This document shows, piece after piece, positions 17,037 to 25,163 of a stretch of DNA of 64,000 nt (the first letter of the stretch is position 1; each line of letters begins with the position of its first letter). The notes under the pieces are model-generated. The model was not told the DNA's origin and did no database searches. It saw only the letters and a program-made list of their open reading frames with translations. The stretch covers positions 124,001 to 188,000 of the forward strand of contig NZ_VJYI01000012.1 in the NCBI RefSeq assembly GCF_008065375.1, written 5' to 3'. Origin of the DNA: Nonomuraea sp. SYSU D8015. GTDB taxonomy: Bacteria; Actinomycetota; Actinomycetes; Streptosporangiales; Streptosporangiaceae. Both the position numbers and the translations under genes were made by a program.

Positions 17037-17384
17037 CTACCCGTCCGTCTTGCCGAGGGCTGCCAGGACCTGGTCGAGCTTGGCGTCGACTGCCTGGAAT
17101 CGCTGGTCGAGCTTGACGTCGACCGTCCGGAACCGGGTCTCCACCAACTCGGTCAGCCGTCGCTCGAGGTCGTCCAGGTTCTCCTTCGTCGCGAGGGTGG
17201 CGCGACCGGCCATGATCTCCCCGAACACGGGCTCGGTGTAGGCCAGGACCTCCTCACGGATCACCGCAGGAGGCTGCTCCACAGCCGCCTTGATGTCCGC
17301 CACGTCGGCACTGGCGGTGAAGGCCCATGCCTCCAGGCGTTGTACGCGGTCGGCGATGTGGGCTCGGTGCTGTGGAGCGGTCAT
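17037..17384 (-). CDS. Small coiled-coil protein of unknown function
   Basis: A 115-residue protein beginning MTAPQHRAHIADRVQRLE. The C-terminal half shows a heptad-like pattern (LDDLERRLTELVETRFRTVD, then VKLDQRFQAVDAKLDQVLAAL), so a helical coiled coil is likely. There is no signal peptide or membrane segment. It lies alone on the minus strand between the two 70-bp direct repeats, which suggests it was gained or rearranged after the exporter genes. No function is proposed. Confidence 0.65.
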   Translation of the reverse strand: MTAPQHRAHIADRVQRLEAWAFTASADVADIKAAVEQPPAVIREEVLAYTEPVFGEIMAGRATLATKENLDDLERRLTELVETRFRTVDVKLDQRFQAVDAKLDQVLAALGKTDG

Positions 17385-17500
17385 GCCGTCATGGTAGACC
17401 GCTCACGGCATAGGGATGCCGCGAAACCGTACGATCTGCAGGGAGACGGATTCCGTCCTGCCTACCTTTGTGGTGGGCCGCCTGGAAACTGCAGTACTCA

Positions 17501-17570
17501 TGGAATGCGCTGCATGTGGAGCGCCGAGTGCATCACGCAAGCCGAGGAACGAGCGGGCGACCGAGTCGTG
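17501..17570 (+). repeat. 70-bp imperfect direct repeat, copy 2 (decayed exporter tail)
   Basis: Readable as MRCMWSAECITQAEERAGD, against MRRLWSAERIREAEEGVGE at the end of the second exporter protein. It has lost the stop codon and is not part of an intact gene. It lies directly upstream of the second sirtuin gene. Confidence 0.75.
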
Positions 17571-17574
17571 CACC

Positions 17575-18516
17575 ATGGAGTTTGTGACACCGAGCATGCC
17601 GAAGCCGCTCCTCACGGACCCGCCGGAGACATCCGACCCGACCGCCCGGGACCGGCGCGCCGGGCTGGCTGAGGTGCGTGGCCCGGCCCAGCTCGCCGGA
17701 TTGGCATGGCTGATCGAGCTGGTCCGCCAGGGAGACGTGGTGGTGCTGAGCGGGGCCGGGCTGTCGACCGAGTCGGGCATCCCCGACTACCGCGGACCGA
17801 CGGGCCGGGCCCGGCGGGCCGAGCCGATGACGTACCAGCGGTTCGTCGGCAGCGCGGAGGCCCGGCGCCGCTACTGGGCCCGCAGCCACGTCGGCTGGCG
17901 ACAGATCGGCCAGGCCCGGCCGAACGCGGGCCACCGCGCCGTCGCCGCCCTGGAACGCCACGGCCTCCTCGCCGGCATCGTCACCCAGAACGTCGACGGC
18001 CTCCACCAGGCGGCAGGCGCCAGGCGGGTGATCGAGCTGCACGGCGGCCTCGACCGCGTCGTCTGCCTGTCGTGCCGCGAACGCACCCCTCGCGCCGAGC
18101 TGGACCGCCGCCTCCGCGAGGCCAACCCCGGCTGGGACGAGGCCGCCGCCCAGATCAACCCCGACGGCGACGCCGTACTGACGGATGAGCAGGTCGCGGG
18201 CTTCCAGGTCGTGGACTGCACGGGCTGCGGCGGCCTCCTCAAGCCCGACGTGATCTTCTTCGGCGAGAACGTGCCGCGTCCGCGCGTCGAGGAGTGCTTC
18301 GCGACCGTGGCCCGGGCCCGCGCCCTGCTCGTGCTCGGCTCCTCGCTGACGGTCAAGTCGGGTCTGCGCTTCGTCTCCAGGGCGGCCGCGCTCGGCATCC
18401 CCATCGCCATCGTCAACCAGGGCCCCACCGGCGGCGACGACCACGCCACCCTCACACTCGACGCGCCACTCGGCACCACCTTGACCGCCCTCACCACCCA
18501 CCTCGGGGCACAATAG
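17575..18516 (+). CDS. Sir2-family NAD-dependent deacylase
   Basis: A complete sirtuin. It shows VVVLSGAGLSTESGIPDYRGP, IVTQNVDGLHQAAG, the catalytic His in VIELHGGL, the zinc cysteines CLSC and CTGCGG, FGENVP, LGSSLTVKSG and AIVNQGPT. The frame is open upstream to 17416, but that stretch reads through the decayed exporter copy, so a downstream start is more likely: ATG 17575 (used), GTG 17584 (GGAG close before it) or ATG 17596. Unlike the first sirtuin it has an insertion between the zinc pairs (AELDRRLREANPGWDEAAAQINPDG). It is followed 5 bp later by the YchJ-like gene, probably in one transcript. Confidence 0.92.
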   Translation: MEFVTPSMPKPLLTDPPETSDPTARDRRAGLAEVRGPAQLAGLAWLIELVRQGDVVVLSGAGLSTESGIPDYRGPTGRARRAEPMTYQRFVGSAEARRRYWARSHVGWRQIGQARPNAGHRAVAALERHGLLAGIVTQNVDGLHQAAGARRVIELHGGLDRVVCLSCRERTPRAELDRRLREANPGWDEAAAQINPDGDAVLTDEQVAGFQVVDCTGCGGLLKPDVIFFGENVPRPRVEECFATVARARALLVLGSSLTVKSGLRFVSRAAALGIPIAIVNQGPTGGDDHATLTLDAPLGTTLTALTTHLGAQ

Positions 18517-18521
18517 AACGC

Positions 18522-18899
18522 ATGCCTCCTCGATCATGCTTCTGCGGCCTGCCCGCCTCCTACCAGGACTGCTGCGGCAGGCTCCACCGCGGCGAGGCGG
18601 CGGCGACCACGGCCGAGCAGCTCATGAGGTCGCGATTCAGCGCGTTCGCGGCCGATGACGCCGCCTACCTGCTGCGCACCTGGCACCCCTCCTCCCGCCC
18701 CACCCGCCTGGACCTGGACAAGCAGGTGCGCTGGGTGCGGCTGGAGGTCCTGGAGACCACCGGCGGCAGCGTCATCCATACCGAGGGCACAGTCCGCTTC
18801 CGCGCCCACTACGTCGATCGCGGTCGGCCGGGGGAGGCGGGAGAGCACAGCCGCTTCGTCCGTGTCGACGGCCGCTGGGTCTACGTGGGCCCGGTGTAG
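18522..18899 (+). CDS. YchJ/UPF0225 family protein with SEC-C-type cysteine motif
   Basis: A 125-residue protein beginning MPPRSCFCGLPASYQDCCGRLHRGE, the N-terminal zinc-binding SEC-C-like motif of YchJ proteins. It continues with the family segment RSRFSAFAADDAAYLLRTWH and a C-terminal NTF2-like fold ending EHSRFVRVDGRWVYVG. The biochemical role of the family is not established. It starts 5 bp after the sirtuin stop. Confidence 0.88.
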   Translation: MPPRSCFCGLPASYQDCCGRLHRGEAAATTAEQLMRSRFSAFAADDAAYLLRTWHPSSRPTRLDLDKQVRWVRLEVLETTGGSVIHTEGTVRFRAHYVDRGRPGEAGEHSRFVRVDGRWVYVGPV

Positions 18900-18911
18900 G
18901 GGCCAGGCGGC

Positions 18912-19907
18912 TCATACGGTGATGACCACCTTTCCCCGGGCATGTCCCTCCGCGAGGTGGCGGATGGCGTCGGGGACCGCGCTGAGCGGGTACGTCCGGC
19001 CGACGACCGGGGTGACCTTCCCGGCCTCGATGAGCCCGGTCAGGACGGCGAGGTCGTCGCCGTTCCCACGCGCCAGCATGGGCCTCATGGCCTGGCTCAC
19101 GACCAGAGAGTACGCCGGCAACTTGACCTGACCGAGGAACGGGCGGATCCACCGGCCCTTGACCGGCCCTCCGACGGCCACGAGCACCCCTTTCGGGGCG
19201 AGCGCGCGCCTGATCGCGGTCAGTGGGTGGTTGCCGGCGTTGTCGACGATCAGGTCGTACCGCCGCCCGACGCGCGTGAAATCCTCCCGGGTGTAGTCGA
19301 CGACGTGGTCGGCGCCGATCGAGCGGATCAGGTGCACGTTGCCGGTGCTGCACACACCGGTCACCTCGGCGCCGTACGCCTTGGCGATCTGCACCGCGAA
19401 CGTGCCCACACCGCCCGCCGCGCCGTTGACGAGCACCCGGTGCCCGGCCTGGACGCGCCCTTTGTCGCGCAGCGCCTGCAGCGCGGTGATGGCCGCCACC
19501 GGCACGGCCGCCGCCTCCTCGAAGGTCAGGTTGACCGGTTTCCTCCGCAGCATTCCGTCCTGGTGGAAGGCGGCGTACTCGGCGAACGCCGAGCAGCGCT
19601 CGGCGGCCGCGAGGCCGCGGCCGCCGTACACCTCGTCGCCCGGCCGGAACCGCGTGACGTTCTTGCCCACCGCCTCGACGCGTCCGGCCATGTCGCCGCC
19701 CAGCCCGTTGCTCTTGGGGCGGGGCAGGCCGAACATCATGCGCAGCAGGTACGGCGTGCCTCTCATGACGTGGACGTCGAGCGGGTTGACCGAGGCCGCC
19801 CGCACCCGGACGAGGACGTCGTCGTCGCCGGCGACGGGCGGGTCGACGTCCTCGAGGGCGAGGACGTCCGGCGGGCCGTACCGGTGGAAGCGGATGGCCT
19901 TCATCAT
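18912..19907 (-). CDS. Medium-chain dehydrogenase/reductase (quinone oxidoreductase-like)
   Basis: A 331-residue NAD(P)H-dependent MDR protein starting M(M)KAIRFHRYGPPDVLALEDV, with the GroES-like domain (SVNPLDVHVMRG, GGDMAGRVEAVG) and a Rossmann motif GAAGGVGTFAVQIAKAYGA at about 150-168. The catalytic-zinc ligands of alcohol dehydrogenases are not evident, so it belongs with the zinc-free quinone/enone reductases. The ATGATG start overlaps the stop of the upstream fragment by 4 bp and has a GAGGAG ribosome site. Confidence 0.9.
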   Translation of the reverse strand: MMKAIRFHRYGPPDVLALEDVDPPVAGDDDVLVRVRAASVNPLDVHVMRGTPYLLRMMFGLPRPKSNGLGGDMAGRVEAVGKNVTRFRPGDEVYGGRGLAAAERCSAFAEYAAFHQDGMLRRKPVNLTFEEAAAVPVAAITALQALRDKGRVQAGHRVLVNGAAGGVGTFAVQIAKAYGAEVTGVCSTGNVHLIRSIGADHVVDYTREDFTRVGRRYDLIVDNAGNHPLTAIRRALAPKGVLVAVGGPVKGRWIRPFLGQVKLPAYSLVVSQAMRPMLARGNGDDLAVLTGLIEAGKVTPVVGRTYPLSAVPDAIRHLAEGHARGKVVITV

Positions 19908-20194
19908 GTCTCCTCAGGAGTGGCGGTGATGGGCGCGGTCCCGGTGATCCGGGCGGCGGTCTGCTGCTCTCCGCCCGGCTCCGGCACGGGGTACGACTGG
20001 AGGCTGATCACCTCGTAACCGCGCAACGCCTCCAGGAACGGCTGGAAGCTGCCGCAGACCAGGCATCGCAGGACCGAACCGTCGATTTCCACATCGCTGA
20101 CTCCCGGCGCGACCCTCACCCGCTCGGCGGGCGGCGCGCCGACGAAACCGACCTCCACCCGCCGTACCGCTGGATCCTCGAACATGCCTGCCAC
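19904..20194 (-). pseudogene. Orphan ABC-ATPase C-terminal (DUF4162-like) domain
   Basis: A 96-residue frame (GTG 20194 or ATG 20185). Its middle, RVEVGFVGAPPAERVRVAPG, then VSDVEIDGSVLRCLVCGS and ALRGYEVISLQSYPVPE, looks like the accessory domain that follows the ATPase of drug-export ABC proteins. No ATPase domain precedes it: only 103 bp separate it from the next gene. It is therefore most simply the 3' remnant of a lost transporter gene, or a small stand-alone domain still translated in front of the reductase (ATGA overlap). Confidence 0.55.
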
Positions 20195-20213
20195 GCTAGG
20201 CAGCCACCCAGAG

Positions 20214-20245
20214 CGGCCGTATCACGAGAATTCGTGATACGGCCG
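20214..20245. promoter_or_regulatory. Perfect 14-bp palindrome, putative operator
   Basis: CGGCCGTATCACGA (20214-20227) and its exact reverse complement (20232-20245) are separated by GAAT. It lies between the divergent DUF4162/reductase pair and the LuxR-type regulator, 52 bp before the regulator's ATG. A position in the middle of a divergent promoter region suits an operator, possibly for autoregulation. A terminator is unlikely because both flanking genes point away. Confidence 0.6.
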
Positions 20246-20297
20246 TCAATCGCTGCGGCCCGCCGTGCTCGCGCCGGTAGTAGTGTCGTGGTCAGCC

Positions 20298-22736
20298 ATG
20301 GCCAGACCCCCACGCCTCTCGGGCAACCTGCCGGCCGAAGCGACCAGCTTCATCGGCCGCCGCCGCGAACTGGCGGACGTCAGGAGGAAGCTCGCCGAGG
20401 CGCGGCTGGTCAGCCTCGTCGGGCCGGGCGGGGTCGGCAAGACCCGCCTGGCGATCCGGATCGCGACCGGCCTCGGCCGCACCTTCCCCGACGGCACGTG
20501 GCTGGCCGAGCTGGCCGACGTCCGCGATCCGGCACGGGCCGGCGACGCCGTCACGGCCGCACTCGATCTCCGGGACCAGGCGGCCGAGCCCCTGCCCCAT
20601 CTGCTGTCCTACCTGCGGGAGAAGCGGCTGCTGCTGGTGGTGGACAACTGCGAGCACCTGCTGGATCCGGTCGCCCGGCTCGTGACGGAGATCCTGAAGG
20701 CCGCACCGGGCATCCGGATCCTGACGACCAGCCGGGAGCCGCTGTCGGCGCCGGGCGAGCACGTGGTCCCGGTCCCGCCTCTCGAACTCCCTCCGCCTGG
20801 CCCGGGGGAACCGCTCGCGCGGATCCGGCAGAACGAGGCGGTCATGCTGTTCGCGGAACGGGCCGCGGCCGGGTCGGGCGCCTTCGAGCTGACCGCCGCC
20901 AACCAGCAGGCCGTGGTCGCGCTGTGCCGCCGTCTCGACGGCCTGCCGCTGGCGATCGAGCTGGCCGCCGTCAGGACCCGGGTCCTCACCGCCGAGCAGA
21001 TCCTCGACCGCCTCTCCGACCGGTTCGGCCTCCTCACGGGCGGCGGCCGGGCCGCGCTGCCGCGCCATCAGACGCTGCGTACCACCATCGACTGGAGCCA
21101 CGACCTGCTGGAGGCGGACGAGCAGGCGCTGCTGAGACGGCTGTGCGTGTTCGCCGGCCGGTTCACCCTCGAGGACATCGAGTCGGTCTGCGCCTCCGGC
21201 GACGTGCCGGCCGCAGGCGTTCTGGACCTGCTGTCCTCGCTCGTCGGGAAATCCCTCGTGATGAAAGAGGACCTCGCGGGTCTCGCCTGTTATCACCTGC
21301 ACGAGACGATCCGCGAATACGCCAGGCTCAAGCTGCGGGCGGCCGGTGAGGAGGAGGCCGTCGAACGGGGGTGCGCCGAATACTACGAGGCGAGGTGCCG
21401 GCGATCCGCGGGTGAAGCCCGGTACCGGCTCGTGGAGTGGCTCGACTGGATGGACCTGGAGATCGACAACATCCGGGCGGTCCTGCGGCGATGCCTGCAC
21501 CGGCGGGACCTCCGGCGCGGAATCGCGCTGACCTACTCACTCGGCTGGTACTGGATGACGCGCGCGACCAGCGAAGGCGTCCGATGGCTCGACGAACTCC
21601 TCGCATCCGCCGGCGACGACGCGCGGACGATTAGCTCAGTGCGTGCCGGCGACGCGCGGGGGAGCAGCTCAGCGCGGGCCGGCGACGCGCGGGGGAGGAG
21701 CTCACCGGACGCCGGCGACCCGCGGGAGAGGAGCTCACCGTGTGCCCGCGACCTGCGTGCGTACGCTCAGGCCTGCTACCTGCGCGGCTTTCTCGCCGTG
21801 CTGCAGACCGATCCGGCCGCCGCGCGCCCGGCGCTCGACCGCGCGATCACGTCGGCCCGGCAGACGGAATTGCTCAGCCTGCTGTCCCAATCACTCTCCC
21901 TGGCCTCGATCGCCGCGAACATGGCCGGTGACCGAGCTTCGGCCACCCGCCTGTCCGCCGAGGCCCGTGCCGTCCCCACGACTCCCGACGACCTCCCGGC
22001 CAGGCTCATGTCACTCCAGTCGCGGGCGCTCAACGGCCTGTTCGACGGCGATCTCGATACGGCCAGGTCCGCCGCGTCGGAAGGCGTGCGGCTCAGCCGC
22101 GGGGCCGGCGATCTCTACAGCCTGGGCATGATGCTGCTGAACCTCGGCTCAGCCTCCCTGATCGCCGGCGACCTCGATGGCTCGAAGCCGCTGCTGGCGG
22201 AGGCATTGCGGATCGCGCACCGGATCGACGACCGGGTGGCGCAGTATTGCCTGCTCGACGCCCTGGGATGCCAGGCCGCGAGCTCCGGCAGGGCGCGCCT
22301 CGCCGCCCACCTGCTCGGCGCGGCGGAAACCGTGCGTACGGGCGCGGGCGCGAGCCTCCTTCCCTTTCTCGTTCCCCTCGTGAGGCGTGCCGTGGAATCA
22401 GCGACGGCGGCACTCGGGGAAGAGGGCTTCGAGGCGGAGTCCGAGACCGGTAAACGCCTGAGCATGGACGCCGCGATCGGCCTGGCACTCGGCGAGCCCA
22501 ACCGCGACATCGCCCCCGCTCCGGCCGACGCGGGCGCGGCGCCGCTCGGCAAGCGCGAGGCGGAGGTCGCCCGGCTGGTCGCCGACGGCCTGGGCAACAA
22601 ACAGATCGCCGCGCGCCTGTTCATCTCCGAGCACACCGTGGACAGCCACATCCGCAACATCATGAACAAGCTCGGCTTCAGCTCGCGTACGCAGATCGCC
22701 GCATGGATGGCGTCGTCCGGCGCGAGAGTACGGTGA
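20298..22736 (+). CDS. Large LuxR-family regulator with NB-ARC/AAA-type ATPase and TPR-like region
   Basis: An 812-residue regulator from ATG 20298. A P-loop GPGGVGKTR (about 43-51) and LLLVVDNCEHLLDP (Walker B) form a STAND-type ATPase domain with TTSREPL and GLPLAIELAA motifs. A helical repeat region follows (about 340-740). A C-terminal LuxR HTH (about 748-812; KREAEVARLVADGLGNKQIAARLFISEHTVDSHI) ends the protein. Residues about 437-487 hold an 11-residue tandem repeat that interrupts the helical region. Such proteins act as ATP-dependent activators. It is divergent from the reductase gene, and a 32-bp palindrome lies between them. Confidence 0.92.
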   Translation: MARPPRLSGNLPAEATSFIGRRRELADVRRKLAEARLVSLVGPGGVGKTRLAIRIATGLGRTFPDGTWLAELADVRDPARAGDAVTAALDLRDQAAEPLPHLLSYLREKRLLLVVDNCEHLLDPVARLVTEILKAAPGIRILTTSREPLSAPGEHVVPVPPLELPPPGPGEPLARIRQNEAVMLFAERAAAGSGAFELTAANQQAVVALCRRLDGLPLAIELAAVRTRVLTAEQILDRLSDRFGLLTGGGRAALPRHQTLRTTIDWSHDLLEADEQALLRRLCVFAGRFTLEDIESVCASGDVPAAGVLDLLSSLVGKSLVMKEDLAGLACYHLHETIREYARLKLRAAGEEEAVERGCAEYYEARCRRSAGEARYRLVEWLDWMDLEIDNIRAVLRRCLHRRDLRRGIALTYSLGWYWMTRATSEGVRWLDELLASAGDDARTISSVRAGDARGSSSARAGDARGRSSPDAGDPRERSSPCARDLRAYAQACYLRGFLAVLQTDPAAARPALDRAITSARQTELLSLLSQSLSLASIAANMAGDRASATRLSAEARAVPTTPDDLPARLMSLQSRALNGLFDGDLDTARSAASEGVRLSRGAGDLYSLGMMLLNLGSASLIAGDLDGSKPLLAEALRIAHRIDDRVAQYCLLDALGCQAASSGRARLAAHLLGAAETVRTGAGASLLPFLVPLVRRAVESATAALGEEGFEAESETGKRLSMDAAIGLALGEPNRDIAPAPADAGAAPLGKREAEVARLVADGLGNKQIAARLFISEHTVDSHIRNIMNKLGFSSRTQIAAWMASSGARVR
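21609..21757 (+). repeat. 33-bp in-frame minisatellite in the LuxR regulator
   Basis: Copies begin with GCCGGCGAC at 21609 (36 bp, with an extra GAC), 21645, 21678 and 21711 (33 bp each), and a partial copy starts at 21744. Each unit encodes 11 residues of the type AGDARGxSSxx. The period preserves the frame. Confidence 0.8.
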
Positions 22737-22875
22737 CGAGAGAATTCAGGGCCGTCGTGTCCCCTGGCCTGGCGTCAGGAGAACTCCTCAATCCACAGCT
22801 GGAGCGCTGGAATCTCACTCCGAGGAAATCCCACAAATGTGACAGCTCTTCATCGCTCAGGCGGACCGATCCAAC
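22737..22875. other. Intergenic sequence, nothing recognised
   Basis: Lies between the LuxR regulator stop and the remnant on the opposite strand. Lower GC than neighbours. I see no gene, strong hairpin or repeat. Confidence 0.5.
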
Positions 22876-23265
22876 TTACGCTGCTCGCCCTTGCCGGAAG
22901 ATAAAAGCAGCGTCCGATACGCTCTGGGTGAGCAGATTGGAGTATCGGCTGTAACCACGCGGCTCTTTAGGCCATTCACCAGTCTTGTTCGGCAGGCGAA
23001 GTCGGTCGGATCCTGCTCCGCCTCGGGTGATACCTCGATGTGGGGTGACGTTACCGCAGCGATCGAATACGACGATGGTGATGGTGAACTCACTGAGGTC
23101 CCCCTGGCCTGCGGATTTGACGCTTTGCGCCGTGCCGGCCTGAAAGGACTCCTCCGACGTTCGCTTGACCGTCGCCGTGACGCGCACGCTGCCTGCCGAG
23201 CCCTGCACGGGAACCACGTCCTCGATCGTCACCTGGGAGTTCGTACGCCCCGCCCCCGCGATCAA
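22876..23265 (-). pseudogene. Probable gene remnant downstream of the LacI gene
   Basis: An open frame of about 129 codons with high third-position GC, reading QVTIEDVVPVQGSAG, then VRVTATVKRTSEESF and FTITIVVFDRCGNVTP, which looks like genuine beta-rich protein. The only start is a TTG without a ribosome site. Upstream the frame runs into the stop of the LacI gene, so an N-terminus is missing. Most likely the 3' part of a truncated secreted or surface protein; a short real gene is possible. Confidence 0.35.
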
Positions 23266-23289
23266 GATACTGTTTCTCCCCCAGCGGGC

Positions 23290-24288
23290 TCACGCCGACT
23301 CTCTGATCACCAGCTCTGTAGGCAGTATGACCGGATCGACGTGCTTCGCCCCGTCCAGCAGCGCCAGCAGCAGCCGGATCGTCTCCTGCGCCATCTCGGC
23401 CAGGGGCTGCCGGATCGTGGTCAGCGGCGGATGCGTCGAGAGCGCCACCGACGAGTCGTCGAAGCCGCCCACCGCCACGTCGTCCGGCACCCTCCGCCCG
23501 GCGGCGCGCAGCGCGGCCAGCGCTCCCGCCGCCATCAGGTCCGAGGCGACGAAGACCGCGTCGATGTCGGGGGCGCGCTCCAGCAGCTCCGTCATCGCCC
23601 GCTCGCCGCTGGCCTGCGTCCAGTCGCCGTGCGCGATCAGCTTCGAGGTGGCCTTGCGGCCGAGCACCTCGGCGAAGCCCTCCAGGCGCTGGATGCCGCC
23701 CGGGGTGTCCATCGGGCCGGTGATCATGGCGATGCGCTTGCGGCCCTGGGCGACGAAGTACTCCGTCATCTGCCGGGCGCCGAGCCGCTCGTCGGCGGCC
23801 GCGTACGGGATGACGTTCTCGTGGCCGATGACCGCTCCACAGGAGACGGCGGGCGGGCCGCCGGAGCCGAGGGCCTCGACGAGCGGGTCCCCGGCGTGCG
23901 TGGAGACCAGCAGGACGCCGTCGGCGTGGCCGCCGCGCACATAGCGGACCACCCGCTCGCGGTCGCCCTCGTCGCCGGCCAGCATCATCACCAGCGACAG
24001 GTCCCGCTCGGCCAGCATCCTGATGGCGACGCGGATGAGCGTGCTGTAGTTGGGGTCCTCGAACAGCTTCTCGTGCGGCTCCGACAGCACCATCGCCACC
24101 GAGCCGGTCCGCTGCGTGACCAGGCTGCGGGCGGCGCGGTTGACGACGTAGCCGGTCTCCGAGATGGCCCGCTCGATCGCCACGCGCGCCGCCGGGCTGA
24201 CGTACTTGTCCCCGTTGAGGAGACGCGACACCGTGCCGCGGGACACGCCCGCGGCGGCGGCGACATCGTGGATCGTAGGGCGCTTCAT
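23290..24288 (-). CDS. LacI-family repressor of the galactan module
   Basis: A 332-residue regulator. The N-terminal HTH is TIHDVAAAAGVSRGTVSRLLNGDKYVSP with the hinge RAARSLVTQRTGSVAMV. It is followed by a periplasmic-binding-protein-like sensor domain ending VGGFDDSSVALSTHPPLTTIRQPL. The start overlaps the stop of the upstream permease gene (ATGA), so it is the last gene of the sugar-importer operon and controls itself. The two identical inverted operators at 27369-27388 and 27495-27514 are its likely targets. The inducer is probably a galactose-containing oligosaccharide, judged from the neighbours. Confidence 0.92.
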   Translation of the reverse strand: MKRPTIHDVAAAAGVSRGTVSRLLNGDKYVSPAARVAIERAISETGYVVNRAARSLVTQRTGSVAMVLSEPHEKLFEDPNYSTLIRVAIRMLAERDLSLVMMLAGDEGDRERVVRYVRGGHADGVLLVSTHAGDPLVEALGSGGPPAVSCGAVIGHENVIPYAAADERLGARQMTEYFVAQGRKRIAMITGPMDTPGGIQRLEGFAEVLGRKATSKLIAHGDWTQASGERAMTELLERAPDIDAVFVASDLMAAGALAALRAAGRRVPDDVAVGGFDDSSVALSTHPPLTTIRQPLAEMAQETIRLLLALLDGAKHVDPVILPTELVIRESA

Positions 24289-25163
24289 TTCACCGCTCCG
24301 GAGGACAGATCTGTCCTCCAGTATCGCTGCATCGTGAGGAAGAGCGCGATCAAGGGAACGATGGACAGGAACGCGCCGGTCAGGATGAGGTTGTACAGCG
24401 ACGGCTGGTTCGACCCGGCCTGCAGCAGTGTGAACAGGCCGACCGTGAGCGGGAACTTGTTGTCGTCGCCCAGCATGATGAACGGCAGCAGGAAGTTGTT
24501 CCAGATGGCCACGAACTGGAACAGGAAGATGGTCACCATGCCCGGCACCATGAGCGGCATCGCCACCCGGGACATGAGGGTCCAGTCGCCGGCCCCGTCG
24601 ATGCGGCCCGCCTCCAGCAGCGAGTCGGGGATGGCCGCGGCGGCGTAGATGCGGGCCAGGTAGATGCTGTACGGGTGCAGGATCTGCGGCAGCAGGACGG
24701 CCCAGTACGTGTCCGCCAGACCGATCTTGGCGAACAGCAGGTACTGCGGGATCGCCAGCACCACCGACGGCACCAGGATGCCGCCGATGAGCACGTTGAA
24801 GATGACGTTCCGGCCCGGGAAGCGGTACTTGGCCAGGGCGTACCCGGAGATCGCCGAGACCGCCGTGGACAGCAGCGCGCCGCCGCCCGCGTAGATCAGC
24901 GTGTTGAGCGCCCACAGCCAGAACACCCCGTCGCGGTAGGCGAACAGCTGCGCCACGTTGTCGGCGAAGCCGGTGCCGAAGGCGAGCGTCGCGGTGCTGA
25001 ACAGCTCGCCCGGCGACTTGGTCGCCGCGATCATCACCCAGAACACCGGGAACAGGCAGTAGATCGCGCCGACCAGGAGCACCGCCGTCGGCACGAGGCC
25101 GAGCGGCCGGCGGGTGGCCACGCGGGCGCGGCGATGTGAGGCAGCGACGGTGGTGGCGGCCAT
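24285..25163 (-). CDS. Sugar ABC transporter permease, MalG type
   Basis: A 292-residue inner-membrane protein from ATG 25163 with six hydrophobic segments and the EAA loop (SLLEAGRIDGAGDWTLMSRVAMPLMVPG), which contacts the ATPase. Its start overlaps the preceding permease stop (TGATG) and its stop overlaps the LacI start. No ATPase gene lies in the operon, so a shared MsiK-type ATPase encoded elsewhere is expected, as is usual for actinobacterial CUT1 sugar importers. Confidence 0.93.
   Translation of the reverse strand: MAATTVAASHRRARVATRRPLGLVPTAVLLVGAIYCLFPVFWVMIAATKSPGELFSTATLAFGTGFADNVAQLFAYRDGVFWLWALNTLIYAGGGALLSTAVSAISGYALAKYRFPGRNVIFNVLIGGILVPSVVLAIPQYLLFAKIGLADTYWAVLLPQILHPYSIYLARIYAAAAIPDSLLEAGRIDGAGDWTLMSRVAMPLMVPGMVTIFLFQFVAIWNNFLLPFIMLGDDNKFPLTVGLFTLLQAGSNQPSLYNLILTGAFLSIVPLIALFLTMQRYWRTDLSSGAVK

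Noticed and set aside
17416..17574. Upstream extension of the second sirtuin gene
   Set aside because: The extension reads through the decayed copy of the exporter tail and lacks a ribosome site; sirtuin similarity begins only after 17575.
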